Part shown: positions 49,716 through 58,866 of the stretch, piece after piece
How positions within the stretch are numbered: the first letter of the stretch is position 1
Layout: each line of letters starts with the position of its first letter
NCBI GenBank assembly: GCA_963674835.2
Contig: CAXXKC010000002.1
Coordinates: 1 to 64,000, forward strand
Reading direction: 5' to 3'
From: G963674835 sp963674835
GTDB taxonomy: Bacteria > Planctomycetota > Planctomycetia > Pirellulales > Thermoguttaceae
Length of the DNA stretch: 64,000 bases
Notes under the pieces: model-generated
Database searches by the model: none
Seen by the model: the letters and a program-made list of their open reading frames with translations, nothing else
What the model was told of the DNA's origin: nothing
Program-made: the position numbers and the translations under genes

Positions 49716-50264
49716 GTGAAGCTTCCATTGCCGCGCGCCCGTGTGCTTACCGTCGCTCTGATTCTGGCAATCGCTCTGCCCTTGGTCTGGGGGCTCGTCG
49801 ATCGGACCGGCACCGCAGCCGATGCCGCGAAACCGACGCGGAACGAAAAGATCCAGGCCAGAGCGACGAAACTTCCCGCGCGGCCGGCTCCCCAGGCCAA
49901 GACGCGACCGCACGCGTCGAAGAAGATCAAGAGGGTTGGCTCCGTCGTGGGAGTGAACGAGGAGACGCTCCAGCAGTACATCCTGCTGCACGATCACGTG
50001 TGGCCGGAGGTACTCAAGCGGATCCACGATTCGAACATGCGCAACTACTCGATCTTCGTCGGGCAGTTGGACGACGGTAAGTACTACCTTTTCAGCTATT
50101 TCGAGTATATTGGCGACGATTTCGACCGCGATATGGCGGCCATCGCTGCCGATCCGGTGACCCGCGATTGGTGGAAGCTGACCGATCCGCTTCAGCGCCG
50201 TGTGCTGGGGACCCCTGTGGGCGACCAATGGAAGATGATGAAGCAGGTTTTCCACACGGACTGA
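49716..50264 (+). CDS. Exported L-rhamnose mutarotase-like (RhaM) protein
   Basis: A 182-aa protein with GTG start at 49716, GAAAGGA about 8 nt upstream. The N-terminus is a signal/anchor (PRARVLTVALILAIALPLVW) followed by a Lys/Ala/Pro-rich linker to ~residue 70. Residues ~75-182 match the L-rhamnose mutarotase (RhaM, EC 5.1.3.32) dimeric ferredoxin-like fold: QYILLHDHVWPEVLKRI, MRNYSIFVGQLDDGKYYLFS, and DPVTRDWWKLTDPLQ. The conserved His and Trp-Trp are present. Canonical RhaM is cytosolic, so the leader is unusual; it would place anomer interconversion outside the cytoplasm. Link to the GH106-like enzyme 40 kb away is only functional inference. sppA follows 121 bp downstream. Confidence 0.82.
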   Translation: MKLPLPRARVLTVALILAIALPLVWGLVDRTGTAADAAKPTRNEKIQARATKLPARPAPQAKTRPHASKKIKRVGSVVGVNEETLQQYILLHDHVWPEVLKRIHDSNMRNYSIFVGQLDDGKYYLFSYFEYIGDDFDRDMAAIAADPVTRDWWKLTDPLQRRVLGTPVGDQWKMMKQVFHTD

Positions 50265-50385
50265 GGCGAACGAGTGCTGCACGTCATGGCACCGTCGGGT
50301 GGTGCCGACATTTGACGATCGCAGCCGCAGTCTTATGATGATGCAAATGGGAACAACCCGGTGCTACCCAACCAGGAGTCTACCG

Positions 50386-52323
50386 ATGCTTAGGCCGCGA
50401 AGATGCTGTATGGCTGCGGTGCTTGTGATCGCCGCATTGTGCGTAGGGTTGTCACCGTCGATGGCGATCATGGCGCGAGCCGGCGACAAGGCGGCCGCCA
50501 CCGCGAACGACAAGAAGGCGGCCAAGCCCGAAGCGAAGCCTGCCGAGAAGCCGTCGAAAGCGGCTGCGAAGACAACTTCCGAGTCGTCGAAGCCGGACGA
50601 GGTCAAGAAGGCCGCCAAGGAAGAGAAGGCGAAGGAAAAGGAGCAAGAGAAGCGCATCGTGGCGCGGATCCGGGTCAAGGGTGAGTGCCCCGAGGGCCCC
50701 GCGTCGCCCGGGCTGTTCGGCGGGGTGCAGACTTCGCTGGCCCGCATCGTCGACCGCCTGGATCAGGTGGCCGAGGACGACCAGGTGGCGGCGGTGATTC
50801 TCGACATCGAGGAGATCGCCATCGGCCGCGGCAAGCTGAACGAGTTGCGGGCGGCCGTCGGCCGCATTCGCGCGGCAGGCAAACCGGTCTTCGCTCAACT
50901 GACGGGCGCCAGTGCGGTTCCGTACCTGTTGGCGTCGGCGTGCGACGAGATCATCGTGAGTCCGCAGGCGTATGTGACGATTCCGGGTGTTCGCGCCGAG
51001 GCCGTCTTCTTCAAAGGACTCTTGGACAAGCTGGGCATCAAGATGCAGGTGCTCCAGATGGGCAAGTACAAGAGTGCAGGTGAGATGTTCACGAACCGCC
51101 AGATGAGCCCCGCGGCGCGCGAGAACCTGGAAGCGATGGTCGACGACGTGTACGCATCGCTCGTGGCCGACATCGCCAAAGACCGGAACCTGGACGAGGA
51201 CCGGGTGAAGGAGTTGATCGACCGGGGGCTCTTCACGGCCAACGGTGCGCGCAAGGCCGGGTTGGTGGATCATGTGATCTATCCTGACGAGTTGCCCGCG
51301 CAGGTGAAAAAGAAGCTGAAGACCGACGAGGTGGAGATCGTCGAACGCTACCGGAAGAAGAGGGTCGACACCAATGTGTCGGGCGTTGGCGGTCTGATGA
51401 AGCTGATGGAGATGGCCTTCGGCAACAAGCCCGAGAAGGTGAATACGAAAGCTCGCAAGATCGCCGTGGTTTACGCGGTGGGTATGATCGTGTCGGGCGA
51501 AGGGTCGGACGGCATGATGAGCGACTCGGTGGTGGGCGCGAAGACGCTCGTTGAGGCTCTGGAGAAAGCGGCGTCGGATGATTCGGTCGTGGCGATCGTG
51601 CTGCGCGTGGACAGTCCCGGCGGATCGGCCGTGGCCAGCGATCTCATATGGCGTGCGGTAATGCAGGTGAAGGCGAAGAAGCCGGTCATCGCGAGCATGG
51701 GCGACGTCGCCGGCAGCGGTGGCTATTACATCGCCATGGGCGCCAACAAGATTCTGGCCGAACCGCTCTCGATCACCGGTTCGATCGGCGTGATCGGGGC
51801 CAAGCCGTCGATCAGCGGGCTGCTGGACAAGGCGGGAATCAGCACGGAAGTGATCAGTCGGGGCAAGAACGCCGCTTCGTTCTCGGTGATCGATCCGTTC
51901 ACGGCCACCGAGCGCAAGGCCTGGATGCGGCTGATGAAGGATGCGTATCACCAGTTCGTCGCCAAGGCCGCGCAGAGCAGAGAGATGCCATGCGAGGAAG
52001 TCGGCGAGTTGGCGCAAGGGCGCGTCTACACGGGTCGAATGGCGGTCGAGAACGGGCTGGTCGACCGGATCGGCACGCTTCACGATGCGGTGCTGGAGGC
52101 CAAGAAGGCGGCGAAGCTGAAGCCCGACGAAAAGGTCGATCTGTGGATACTTCCCGAGCCGAAGACGTTTCTGGAGAGGCTTTTCGCCGATCCGGCAGCG
52201 ATGGAGAACGCCTATGCGGCCAGCACTCAGTTCGGTGGCGTGTTGACCAAAGCGGTTGTTCTGCAACGCCTCTTCACCGAGCCATCGCTGGTGCTCATGC
52301 CGCAGTGGATCACGTTTAAATAG
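50386..52323 (+). CDS. sppA: Signal peptide peptidase SppA (67-kDa type)
   Basis: A 645-aa protein from ATG 50386, AGGAG 7 nt upstream. A signal anchor (CCMAAVLVIAALCVGLSPSM) is followed by a long Ala/Lys/Glu-rich charged linker (~residues 35-90). Two S49 peptidase domains follow: the N-terminal one contributes the general base Lys (MGKYKSAGEMFT, ~residue 225), the C-terminal one the nucleophile Ser in GDVAGSGGYYIAMGA (~residue 445), with VDSPGGSAVASD before it. The tandem arrangement is that of the E. coli protein, which degrades cleaved signal peptides in the membrane. The linker is unusual for the family. Confidence 0.92.
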   Translation: MLRPRRCCMAAVLVIAALCVGLSPSMAIMARAGDKAAATANDKKAAKPEAKPAEKPSKAAAKTTSESSKPDEVKKAAKEEKAKEKEQEKRIVARIRVKGECPEGPASPGLFGGVQTSLARIVDRLDQVAEDDQVAAVILDIEEIAIGRGKLNELRAAVGRIRAAGKPVFAQLTGASAVPYLLASACDEIIVSPQAYVTIPGVRAEAVFFKGLLDKLGIKMQVLQMGKYKSAGEMFTNRQMSPAARENLEAMVDDVYASLVADIAKDRNLDEDRVKELIDRGLFTANGARKAGLVDHVIYPDELPAQVKKKLKTDEVEIVERYRKKRVDTNVSGVGGLMKLMEMAFGNKPEKVNTKARKIAVVYAVGMIVSGEGSDGMMSDSVVGAKTLVEALEKAASDDSVVAIVLRVDSPGGSAVASDLIWRAVMQVKAKKPVIASMGDVAGSGGYYIAMGANKILAEPLSITGSIGVIGAKPSISGLLDKAGISTEVISRGKNAASFSVIDPFTATERKAWMRLMKDAYHQFVAKAAQSREMPCEEVGELAQGRVYTGRMAVENGLVDRIGTLHDAVLEAKKAAKLKPDEKVDLWILPEPKTFLERLFADPAAMENAYAASTQFGGVLTKAVVLQRLFTEPSLVLMPQWITFK

Positions 52324-52355
52324 CAGTGGATCGCCTGTGAGTGAGGGAGCATGCC

Positions 52356-53006
52356 ATGTCGTTCCTGCTAACCGCGGCTCTGGCGCTCGGTGTCGTGCTC
52401 GATGGCGAACCGGGGGATGTTGTGGCTGCACCGGCGCCTCCAACGGCCGAGCAGATGCGCGAGGCGGTGGGCCAAGCTCTGCGGCGCTCGGCGCGAGTGA
52501 GAGACGAAGCGATCGAATCGACCGCTGCGGAGCTGCTGGCCCTCTACGGCCAGTTGGAGCGAGACCGGCAATTGCCACCGTTGCAGCGAGAATCGTACCA
52601 ACGGCGGCTGCGCAGTCGGCTGCTTCGCCTGGCCAACCAGTTGCAGCAAGTTATCGGTGAGGAAGAGCTGGCATTGCCGCCAGGCCAGGCCGCCATCGTG
52701 CCATTGCCGCCGGCCAATGGGGCTCCGCTGGCCCAACAACAGGCGCCGCCCGCGCAGCAACGCGGGGCACGGCAACGGCCAGCGCAGGTCGCAGCAGCGC
52801 CGGCCAATCGGCCATCGGCCGACCGGGCACAACAATTGATCGACTTGATTCGCGACACGGTCGCTCCGAGCACTTGGGACGTTCGTGGCGGACCGGGCGT
52901 GATCGACTACTGGAGACCGGGCCAAGCCATGGTCATTCTGCAGACCGATCCGGTCCACGACGACGTCGCCGATCTGCTGGATCAACTGCGCCGCGCCGAG
53001 CAATAG
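52356..53006 (+). CDS. Secreted hypothetical protein with secretin-N0-like C-terminus
   Basis: A 216-aa protein from ATG 52356 (GGGAG upstream), signal-peptide-like MSFLLTAALALGVVL, then an alpha-helical Arg/Glu/Gln-rich region (~residues 40-130) and a Gln/Pro/Ala-rich linker. The C-terminus QLIDLIRDTVAPSTWDVRGG...GVIDYWRPGQAMVILQT resembles the small domain that planctomycete secretin-like and other proteins use before DLLDQLRR. Function unknown. It starts 33 bp after sppA and is followed 16 bp later by cinA, so all three may form one transcription unit. Confidence 0.7.
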   Translation: MSFLLTAALALGVVLDGEPGDVVAAPAPPTAEQMREAVGQALRRSARVRDEAIESTAAELLALYGQLERDRQLPPLQRESYQRRLRSRLLRLANQLQQVIGEEELALPPGQAAIVPLPPANGAPLAQQQAPPAQQRGARQRPAQVAAAPANRPSADRAQQLIDLIRDTVAPSTWDVRGGPGVIDYWRPGQAMVILQTDPVHDDVADLLDQLRRAEQ

Positions 53007-53021
53007 TCTTTGGAATCCACG

Positions 53022-54260
53022 ATGCACGCTGAGATCCTTAGTATCGGTGATGAAATCACCAGCGGACAACTACTCGACACCAACAGCCAATGGCTGAGCC
53101 TTCGCCTGGAGGAGATGGGCGTTCGCGTGCTGTATCACACGACGGTCGGCGATGAGCTGGAACCGCTGGCCAATGTGTTTCGCCAGGCCATCGATCGCTC
53201 GGATGTGATCCTCACGACGGGAGGCCTCGGACCGACGGCCGACGACTTAACCCGTCAGGCAGTCGCCCGGGCAACCGACCGCCCGCTGGAGTTGCGTGAG
53301 GAAGCCTTGGAGCATGTGCGCAGCCTCTTTGCTCGGCGCAATCGGCCGATGCCGCAGCAGAACGAGGTCCAAGCGCAGTTTCCGGCGGGGAGCCTAATCG
53401 TTCCCAATGCCAACGGCACGGCGCCGGGCATCGATCTGGAGATTGCGCGCGAGGGAAGGCCGGCGGCGCGGTTGTTCTGTCTGCCGGGCGTTCCCGCGGA
53501 AATGCGCGAGATGTGGGAACAGACGGTTGCCGGTCGGCTGCGCCAGTCGGGCGCGGGTCGGACGGTCGTGCGCCATCGGCGGATCAAGTGTTTTGGTGCG
53601 GGCGAGAGCCAGATCGAAGCGATGCTCCCCGACCTGATTCGGCGGGGACGTATTCCGCGCGTGGGTATCAATGCGAGCAAAACGACAATCATTCTGCGCA
53701 TCACGGCCGAAGGCGCCACCGAGGCGGCTTGCGAGGCGGCGATGGAACCGACGGTCGCCACGATTCACGAGTGCCTGGGCGATCTGGTGTTCGGCGAGGG
53801 AGACGACGAACTGCAACATGCAGTGATCCGCATTCTGCGGGAGAAGCACAAGACTTTGGCCACGTGCGAATGGGGAACGGCCGGCCTTTTGGCCGAGTGG
53901 CTGAGCGGAGTCGCCGAGGCGGGATGTCCCTATGCCGGAGGGTTGGTCGCCGCCAGCGACAAAACGCTGGAGACGGCCGCCGGTGTGTCGCTTCCGACAG
54001 ACGCCTCGGCAGCACAGCGTGCGGCCGCGATGGCCGAAGCGAGCCGCCGGCGTTTCGATGCGGACTTCGGACTTTCCGTGGGGCCGTTTCCCGCGTTCGA
54101 TGCGAAGGCAGCGCCAAAGCCCGCGCTGTTGGGCCTGGCCTCGGCCGAAGGCACACGTTTGAAAGAGATCGCGTTTGTCGGGCACCCCGCAACGTTGAAA
54201 ATCTACTGCGGCAAGCAGGCCCTCAACTTTGCCCGGCTTGCCTTGCTCAGCGTCAGTTAA
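53022..54260 (+). CDS. cinA: CinA-family protein with degenerate deamidase site
   Basis: A 412-aa protein from ATG 53022. Residues ~1-170 form the MoCF/COG1058 domain (ILSIGDEITSGQLLDTNSQW, TTGGLGPTADDLTRQA, ANGTAPGI, FCLPGVPAEM), the ADP-ribose pyrophosphatase-like part of CinA. Residues ~255-412 correspond to the PncC nicotinamide-nucleotide deamidase, but the usual AES-TGG catalytic stretch reads ATCEWGTAGLLAEWLSG here, with the Ser replaced by Trp. The deamidase is therefore probably inactive or altered, while the N-domain is conserved. It follows the hypothetical gene by 16 bp. Confidence 0.87.
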   Translation: MHAEILSIGDEITSGQLLDTNSQWLSLRLEEMGVRVLYHTTVGDELEPLANVFRQAIDRSDVILTTGGLGPTADDLTRQAVARATDRPLELREEALEHVRSLFARRNRPMPQQNEVQAQFPAGSLIVPNANGTAPGIDLEIAREGRPAARLFCLPGVPAEMREMWEQTVAGRLRQSGAGRTVVRHRRIKCFGAGESQIEAMLPDLIRRGRIPRVGINASKTTIILRITAEGATEAACEAAMEPTVATIHECLGDLVFGEGDDELQHAVIRILREKHKTLATCEWGTAGLLAEWLSGVAEAGCPYAGGLVAASDKTLETAAGVSLPTDASAAQRAAAMAEASRRRFDADFGLSVGPFPAFDAKAAPKPALLGLASAEGTRLKEIAFVGHPATLKIYCGKQALNFARLALLSVS

Positions 54261-54278
54261 CCTCCGCACCGCGGAGGT
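54260..54278 (+). terminator. Hairpin after cinA, possible terminator
   Basis: ACCTCCGC pairs perfectly with GCGGAGGT around a 3-nt loop, starting at the last base of the cinA stop codon. No T-run follows, so it may be factor-dependent or only an mRNA 3' end. Confidence 0.45.
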
Positions 54279-54623
54279 GCCGGGCCTGTTGTGGGCAGCT
54301 TGACGGTCGGCTACGCTACCTCGGAGGGTACCATTTTCCGCGCTTTCCTACCCTCCCTAAGCGGCGCAACCCCGAGAACCCTACTCGTGGGATGCAATTG
54401 TGTGTGTGGGCGGGGCGTATGGGTGTGAAACGGGCCGAAGTGTGGGTAGACTGGAACTTATTCCAACCGGGTCGACTCTAATTCCTGTTCCCAATACTCA
54501 GGCGAGGAGTCGCATCCGCCCCGGTGACTCCTTTCTCAGCCGCACGACCCAGCCGCCATCGTATGGCACCAGAAGCCGGCAACTCTTGGGCGTATCCACA
54601 GGACAGGTCTTGAGGTCTCATCG
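54279..54623. other. Intergenic, about 345 bp
   Basis: No gene, RNA or operator recognised. The GT-rich stretch near 54395-54440 is compositionally unlike its surroundings. The promoter of the next gene should be here. Confidence 0.4.
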
Positions 54624-57458
54624 ATGAAGACGCGACACCATCGCAACCGTGTGTCTCAATTCCGACGCGACCATTCGTCTGGCCGCACTCCGAGCGCGTA
54701 TCGGCGTGCCCGATTCGAATCGCTGGAACGACGCCTCGTGTTGGCCGCGCCCACATTGGCGGCCATCTCGGACGTGACGATGTACGCGGGAGTTCCCATG
54801 TACATCGCACTAAACGGTTACGATGCCGACAATGACGCGCTGACGTTCACCGCGGCCTCGAGCAATGCGGGGCTGACCACATCGATTCCCGATGCCGAAC
54901 AGAATGCGAGTTTGCGGATCTCGACCACCGGCTATAGCAGCACGGGCGAAGTCGGCACAATGACGTTTCAGTTGTTCGAGCAGTTGGCGCCCGAAGTGAC
55001 GGCCCGGATCATCGAACTGGCCAACCTCGGGTTCTACGACGGCCTGACCTTTCATCGGATCATGCAGGACTACATGATCCAGGGGGGCGATCCGACGGGG
55101 ACGGGCTACTCCGGCTCGGGTGTCGAGTTCGACGACTACTACAGTCCCGATCTTCGCCATAGCAGCGCGGGCGTACTTTCGATGGCCAAGAGCACGGACG
55201 ACACGAACGATTCGCAGTTCTTCATCACCAACTCGGCCCAGCCCGGCTGGGACTTCAACCACTCGGTCTTCGGTTTTCTGACGACGGGCGACGACGTTCG
55301 GGCGGAGATCGCCGCGGTGGCGACGGATTCGAACAACATGCCGCTGTCGGACGTGACGATGACCTCCGTGGACGTGTACATCGATCACGAGAACGGCGTG
55401 CTGATTCTCAACGCCCCGACAGCGATCAGCGGTCCGGTCGACGTGACGGTAACCGTGAGCGACGGCAACGGCGGCACGGCACAGCAAACGTTTCACGTGA
55501 CGGTCGCGAGCCAGAACAGCAGCGATTCGCCGTACGTCGGCTACGATCCGCCCCCGTATATGACCGAGATCGCGCCGATCGAGATGAAGGCCGGCAATCA
55601 GTACACGTTTACGATACCGGCCGCAGACGCCAACGGTAGCGCCATCTACTACGAGGCCGTCCTGGTGAGTCAGACGAACCTCGTGCACGTTTCCACTTCG
55701 CTCACGACCGGCCAGACGACCATCACGGCCGATCCGACTGCCGTCGGAATCTATACGCTGCAACTGAGAGTCGCCGCGTCGGAGACGGAACTCGGCCTCG
55801 ATCCGTCGGTCGACTCACGATATGCCTATTACAACGACACGCAGTTGGTTGCCCTATGCGTTTCGCCGCAGGCCCCCACGGTCGACCTTCTGGCAGGGTC
55901 GGATACGGGTTTGAGCAGCACCGACAACATCACCGGGTTGGACAACACGAGCGGGAACGTGCTTCAGTTCCGCGTGACCAATACCGTGAACGGGGCCGTC
56001 GTTTCGCTGTATGTCGATGGGCAGACCACGCCCATCGGCCAGGCCACCGCCTCGGGGACCGAAGTGACGATTACCACCAACGGCACGCTCGACCTGGCCG
56101 ACGGCGTGCATTCGTTCTGGGCGGTCCAGGAGTTGGAGAACCAGACGGCCATCATCGGCAACTATACGGGGCAAGTGTCGCTGCTCAGCGACACGTCGGC
56201 AACGCTGGCGGTAACGATCGACACATCGAAACCGCAGTTCACGTCGAACACGGTGCTGACGGCGGCCCAGGGAGCCCTCTACACCTACAACGCGGAGACG
56301 GACGACGAGGCGACCGGTAATGTTCGCTACACACTCGAACAGTCTGTGGCCGGCATGGCGATCAATCAGTATACGGGGCAGGTTACGTGGACGCCGACTG
56401 TCGATCAGGTCGGAACCGTCGCCGTGACCGTGCGGGCCACGAGTGTGGCCGGTCAGTACTCGGAACAGTCGTTCCAGGTTACGATCATCAATGCCCCGAC
56501 GGTCGACGCCATCTCGCCCGCAACGGTTAACGAGGGAGAGTTGCTGGCTTTCACGGCGTCGGCCACCGATGAGGGGACGGACCCGTTGGTCTACAGCCTT
56601 GAGAACGCGCCCGAGGGGGCGGCAATCGACGGGCAGACGGGAGAGTTCACTTGGACGGCCGACGAGAGCCAGGGACCGGGCACGTACGAGATCACCGTGG
56701 CGGTGGCCAACACGGCGGGAGCGATCGGCCGCCAAACGTTCAGCGTTACGGTCGGAGAGGTCAACACGCCGCCGCAACTCGAGCCGATCGCCGACTGTAT
56801 GGTCTACCAGGGGCAGGAACTTCGCCTCCAGGCCATTGGCTCGGACGCCGATTTGCCGGCCGGCCAACTGACGTTCCAACTCGGCGACGACGCGCCGGCA
56901 GGAGCGCAGATCGACGCGCAGACGGGTGAGTTGACATGGACGCCGTCGGGGGCTCAAACCGCCGGCGAGTACCCGATGACTGTTATCGTGAGCGATGCGG
57001 CGGGCGCCACGGCGTCTGTCACGTTCACGGTGACGGTGGAAGTGGCCGGGTACCTTCCGCCGACGCTGGTGGATCGCGTGCTTCTGGCCTTCGGTCAGCA
57101 GTCGTCGGATTCGGGCGTGGGTGGGCAATGGTCTTTGGCGATGGGGCTTCAGACGGCGCCTACGGTCAACCGCGATGCGCCGGACGCACAATGGCTTTTG
57201 CCCGACACCTACCGCGATAGCGGATTGATTGGCCGGCCATGGGGTGTGCAAGGGGGCGGCAACGGAATTCCGCGCTCACCGGTCAGCGCCGACAGCATCG
57301 ACGCGCCGGCGAAACCGGCGGAAGGTGCCTCGGGAAGAGCGTCGGCCGATAATCAGGCGCCGCTCGATCTGACCGACGTCGCCTTGGAAGCGCTCGCACG
57401 GGAGGCCGAGGCGTGGAGATCGGACGCGGAACCATCGGAACCAGCGGCTTCGGTCTGA
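54624..57458 (+). CDS. Surface protein with cyclophilin and cadherin-like domains
   Basis: A 944-aa protein. Its basic leader ends in FESLERRLVLAAP, the motif of giant planctomycete extracellular proteins also seen at 17.2 kb. Residues ~95-245 form a complete cyclophilin peptidyl-prolyl isomerase domain (GTMTFQLFEQLAPEVTARII, FHRIMQDYMIQGGDPTGTG, SAGVLSMAK, DSQFFITNSA, HSVFGFLTTG), inserted after one Ig-like strand set. The remainder is a chain of at least four cadherin/Ig-like domains (GMAINQYTGQVTWTPT, APEGAAIDGQTGEFTWT, APAGAQIDAQTGELTWTPSG) and a low-complexity acidic C-terminus. The PPIase presumably assists folding of extracellular proteins. Ends 70 bp before the convergent hslU. Confidence 0.88.
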   Translation: MKTRHHRNRVSQFRRDHSSGRTPSAYRRARFESLERRLVLAAPTLAAISDVTMYAGVPMYIALNGYDADNDALTFTAASSNAGLTTSIPDAEQNASLRISTTGYSSTGEVGTMTFQLFEQLAPEVTARIIELANLGFYDGLTFHRIMQDYMIQGGDPTGTGYSGSGVEFDDYYSPDLRHSSAGVLSMAKSTDDTNDSQFFITNSAQPGWDFNHSVFGFLTTGDDVRAEIAAVATDSNNMPLSDVTMTSVDVYIDHENGVLILNAPTAISGPVDVTVTVSDGNGGTAQQTFHVTVASQNSSDSPYVGYDPPPYMTEIAPIEMKAGNQYTFTIPAADANGSAIYYEAVLVSQTNLVHVSTSLTTGQTTITADPTAVGIYTLQLRVAASETELGLDPSVDSRYAYYNDTQLVALCVSPQAPTVDLLAGSDTGLSSTDNITGLDNTSGNVLQFRVTNTVNGAVVSLYVDGQTTPIGQATASGTEVTITTNGTLDLADGVHSFWAVQELENQTAIIGNYTGQVSLLSDTSATLAVTIDTSKPQFTSNTVLTAAQGALYTYNAETDDEATGNVRYTLEQSVAGMAINQYTGQVTWTPTVDQVGTVAVTVRATSVAGQYSEQSFQVTIINAPTVDAISPATVNEGELLAFTASATDEGTDPLVYSLENAPEGAAIDGQTGEFTWTADESQGPGTYEITVAVANTAGAIGRQTFSVTVGEVNTPPQLEPIADCMVYQGQELRLQAIGSDADLPAGQLTFQLGDDAPAGAQIDAQTGELTWTPSGAQTAGEYPMTVIVSDAAGATASVTFTVTVEVAGYLPPTLVDRVLLAFGQQSSDSGVGGQWSLAMGLQTAPTVNRDAPDAQWLLPDTYRDSGLIGRPWGVQGGGNGIPRSPVSADSIDAPAKPAEGASGRASADNQAPLDLTDVALEALAREAEAWRSDAEPSEPAASV

Positions 57459-57528
57459 GGGAAGGTCGAAGCATTCTACTCGGCTGGGGATCTGTCGCGC
57501 GCCCTCGGCGGGAGCGCGTGGAGCGGCG

Positions 57529-58866
57529 TCAGAGGATGAACTTGCTGAGGTCTTCGTCGTGCGTGACCGCTTCCAGCCGCTGCTGGACGTAGGCGGCGTT
57601 GATCACGACGCGTCCCATCTTCATTTCGGGAGCCTCGAAGCTGAGTTCTTCGAGCAGGCGTTCCATGATCGTGTAGAGGCGCCGGGCGCCGATGTTCTGC
57701 GTCGTCTGGTTCACCTGAAAAGCGTAGGTCGCCAAGGCGTCGATCGCGTCGGGCTCGAAAACGATCTGGACGCCCTCGGTGCCCAGCAGCGCTTCGTACT
57801 GTTTGGTCAGCGCCCCCTTCGGCTCGGTGAGGATGCGGACGAAATCGTCTTTGGTCAGGTCGGTCAGCTCGACGCGGATCGGAAAACGGCCCTGCAGCTC
57901 CGGCATCAGTTCGCTCGGCTTCGCGCGATGGAACGCACCGGCCGCGATGAAGAGGATGTGGTCGGTCTTCACGTATCCGTAGCGCGTTTGCACGGTCGTT
58001 CCCTCGACGATCGGCAGCAGGTCGCGCTGCACGCCCTGCCGCGACACGTCGGCCCCGTGCGTCTGCTCGCTGGCGACGATCTTGTCGATTTCGTCGAGGA
58101 AGATGATCCCGGTGTTCTCCGCGAGATCGACCGCCATGCTGTGGACCTTGTCCTGGTTGATCAGCGCTTCGCACTGTTCCTCGAAGAGGAAGTCGCGGGC
58201 CTCACGAACGCTCATTTCGCGGCGAGCGGTGTTCTTCGGCAGGATCTTATCGAACATCCCCTGGAGATCGACATCCATGTGTTCCATGCCCATGCCGGTA
58301 AACATCATGGGCATCGACTTCTTCTCGACGGTCAACTCGACGCGGCGCTCCTCCATTTCTCCGGCGGCAAGCATGGCACGGATCTTCTCGCGAGTTCGCT
58401 CGTAGCGCTCGGCGGAATCGGGGCTCTGAGCGGTGGTGTCCAACGTGTTGGGCGCCGGAACCAGCAGATCGACGAGCCTCTCGTCGACGCGACGGTGGGC
58501 CTCGTCCTCGACCGACTTGCGCTCCTGTTGGTGCACGAGGCCGATGGCATTTTCGACCAGTTCGCGAACCATGCTCTCCACGTCGCGGCCGTAATAGCCC
58601 ACTTCCGTGTACTTCGTGGCCTCGACCTTGATGAATGGGGCGCCAGTGAGGTTGGCCAGCCGCCGGGCGATCTCTGTCTTGCCGACGCCGGTCGGGCCCA
58701 TCATCATGATGTTCTTGGGGGCGACCTCCGGCCGCATCTCTTCAGGCAACTGCTGCCGGCGCCACCGGTTGCGGACGGCCACGGCGACGGCTCGCTTGGC
58801 CGCATCCTGGCCCACGATGTGCCGATCCAACTGCTGGACGATCTCTCGCGGCGTCAACTCGTGCAC
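57529..58866 (-). CDS. hslU: ATP-dependent protease ATPase subunit HslU
   Basis: A 445-aa AAA+ unfoldase, typical length 443-450. GTG 58866 starts the protein (VHELTPREIVQQLDRHIVGQ) and overlaps the end of hslV by 13 nt, which indicates translational coupling. Walker A GPTGVGKTE, Walker B GIIFLDEIDKI, and the pore/I-domain segment (MMFTGMGMEHMD, ~residues 185-210) are visible; the C-terminal EDLSKFIL matches the tail that inserts between HslV subunits and activates the peptidase. The complex degrades misfolded and regulatory proteins in the cytoplasm. Confidence 0.97.
   Translation of the reverse strand: MHELTPREIVQQLDRHIVGQDAAKRAVAVAVRNRWRRQQLPEEMRPEVAPKNIMMMGPTGVGKTEIARRLANLTGAPFIKVEATKYTEVGYYGRDVESMVRELVENAIGLVHQQERKSVEDEAHRRVDERLVDLLVPAPNTLDTTAQSPDSAERYERTREKIRAMLAAGEMEERRVELTVEKKSMPMMFTGMGMEHMDVDLQGMFDKILPKNTARREMSVREARDFLFEEQCEALINQDKVHSMAVDLAENTGIIFLDEIDKIVASEQTHGADVSRQGVQRDLLPIVEGTTVQTRYGYVKTDHILFIAAGAFHRAKPSELMPELQGRFPIRVELTDLTKDDFVRILTEPKGALTKQYEALLGTEGVQIVFEPDAIDALATYAFQVNQTTQNIGARRLYTIMERLLEELSFEAPEMKMGRVVINAAYVQQRLEAVTHDEDLSKFIL

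Noticed and set aside
50452..52578. 708-codon minus-strand frame opposite sppA
   Set aside because: Antisense shadow; His/Arg-rich and without any family signal, while sppA has full peptidase motifs.
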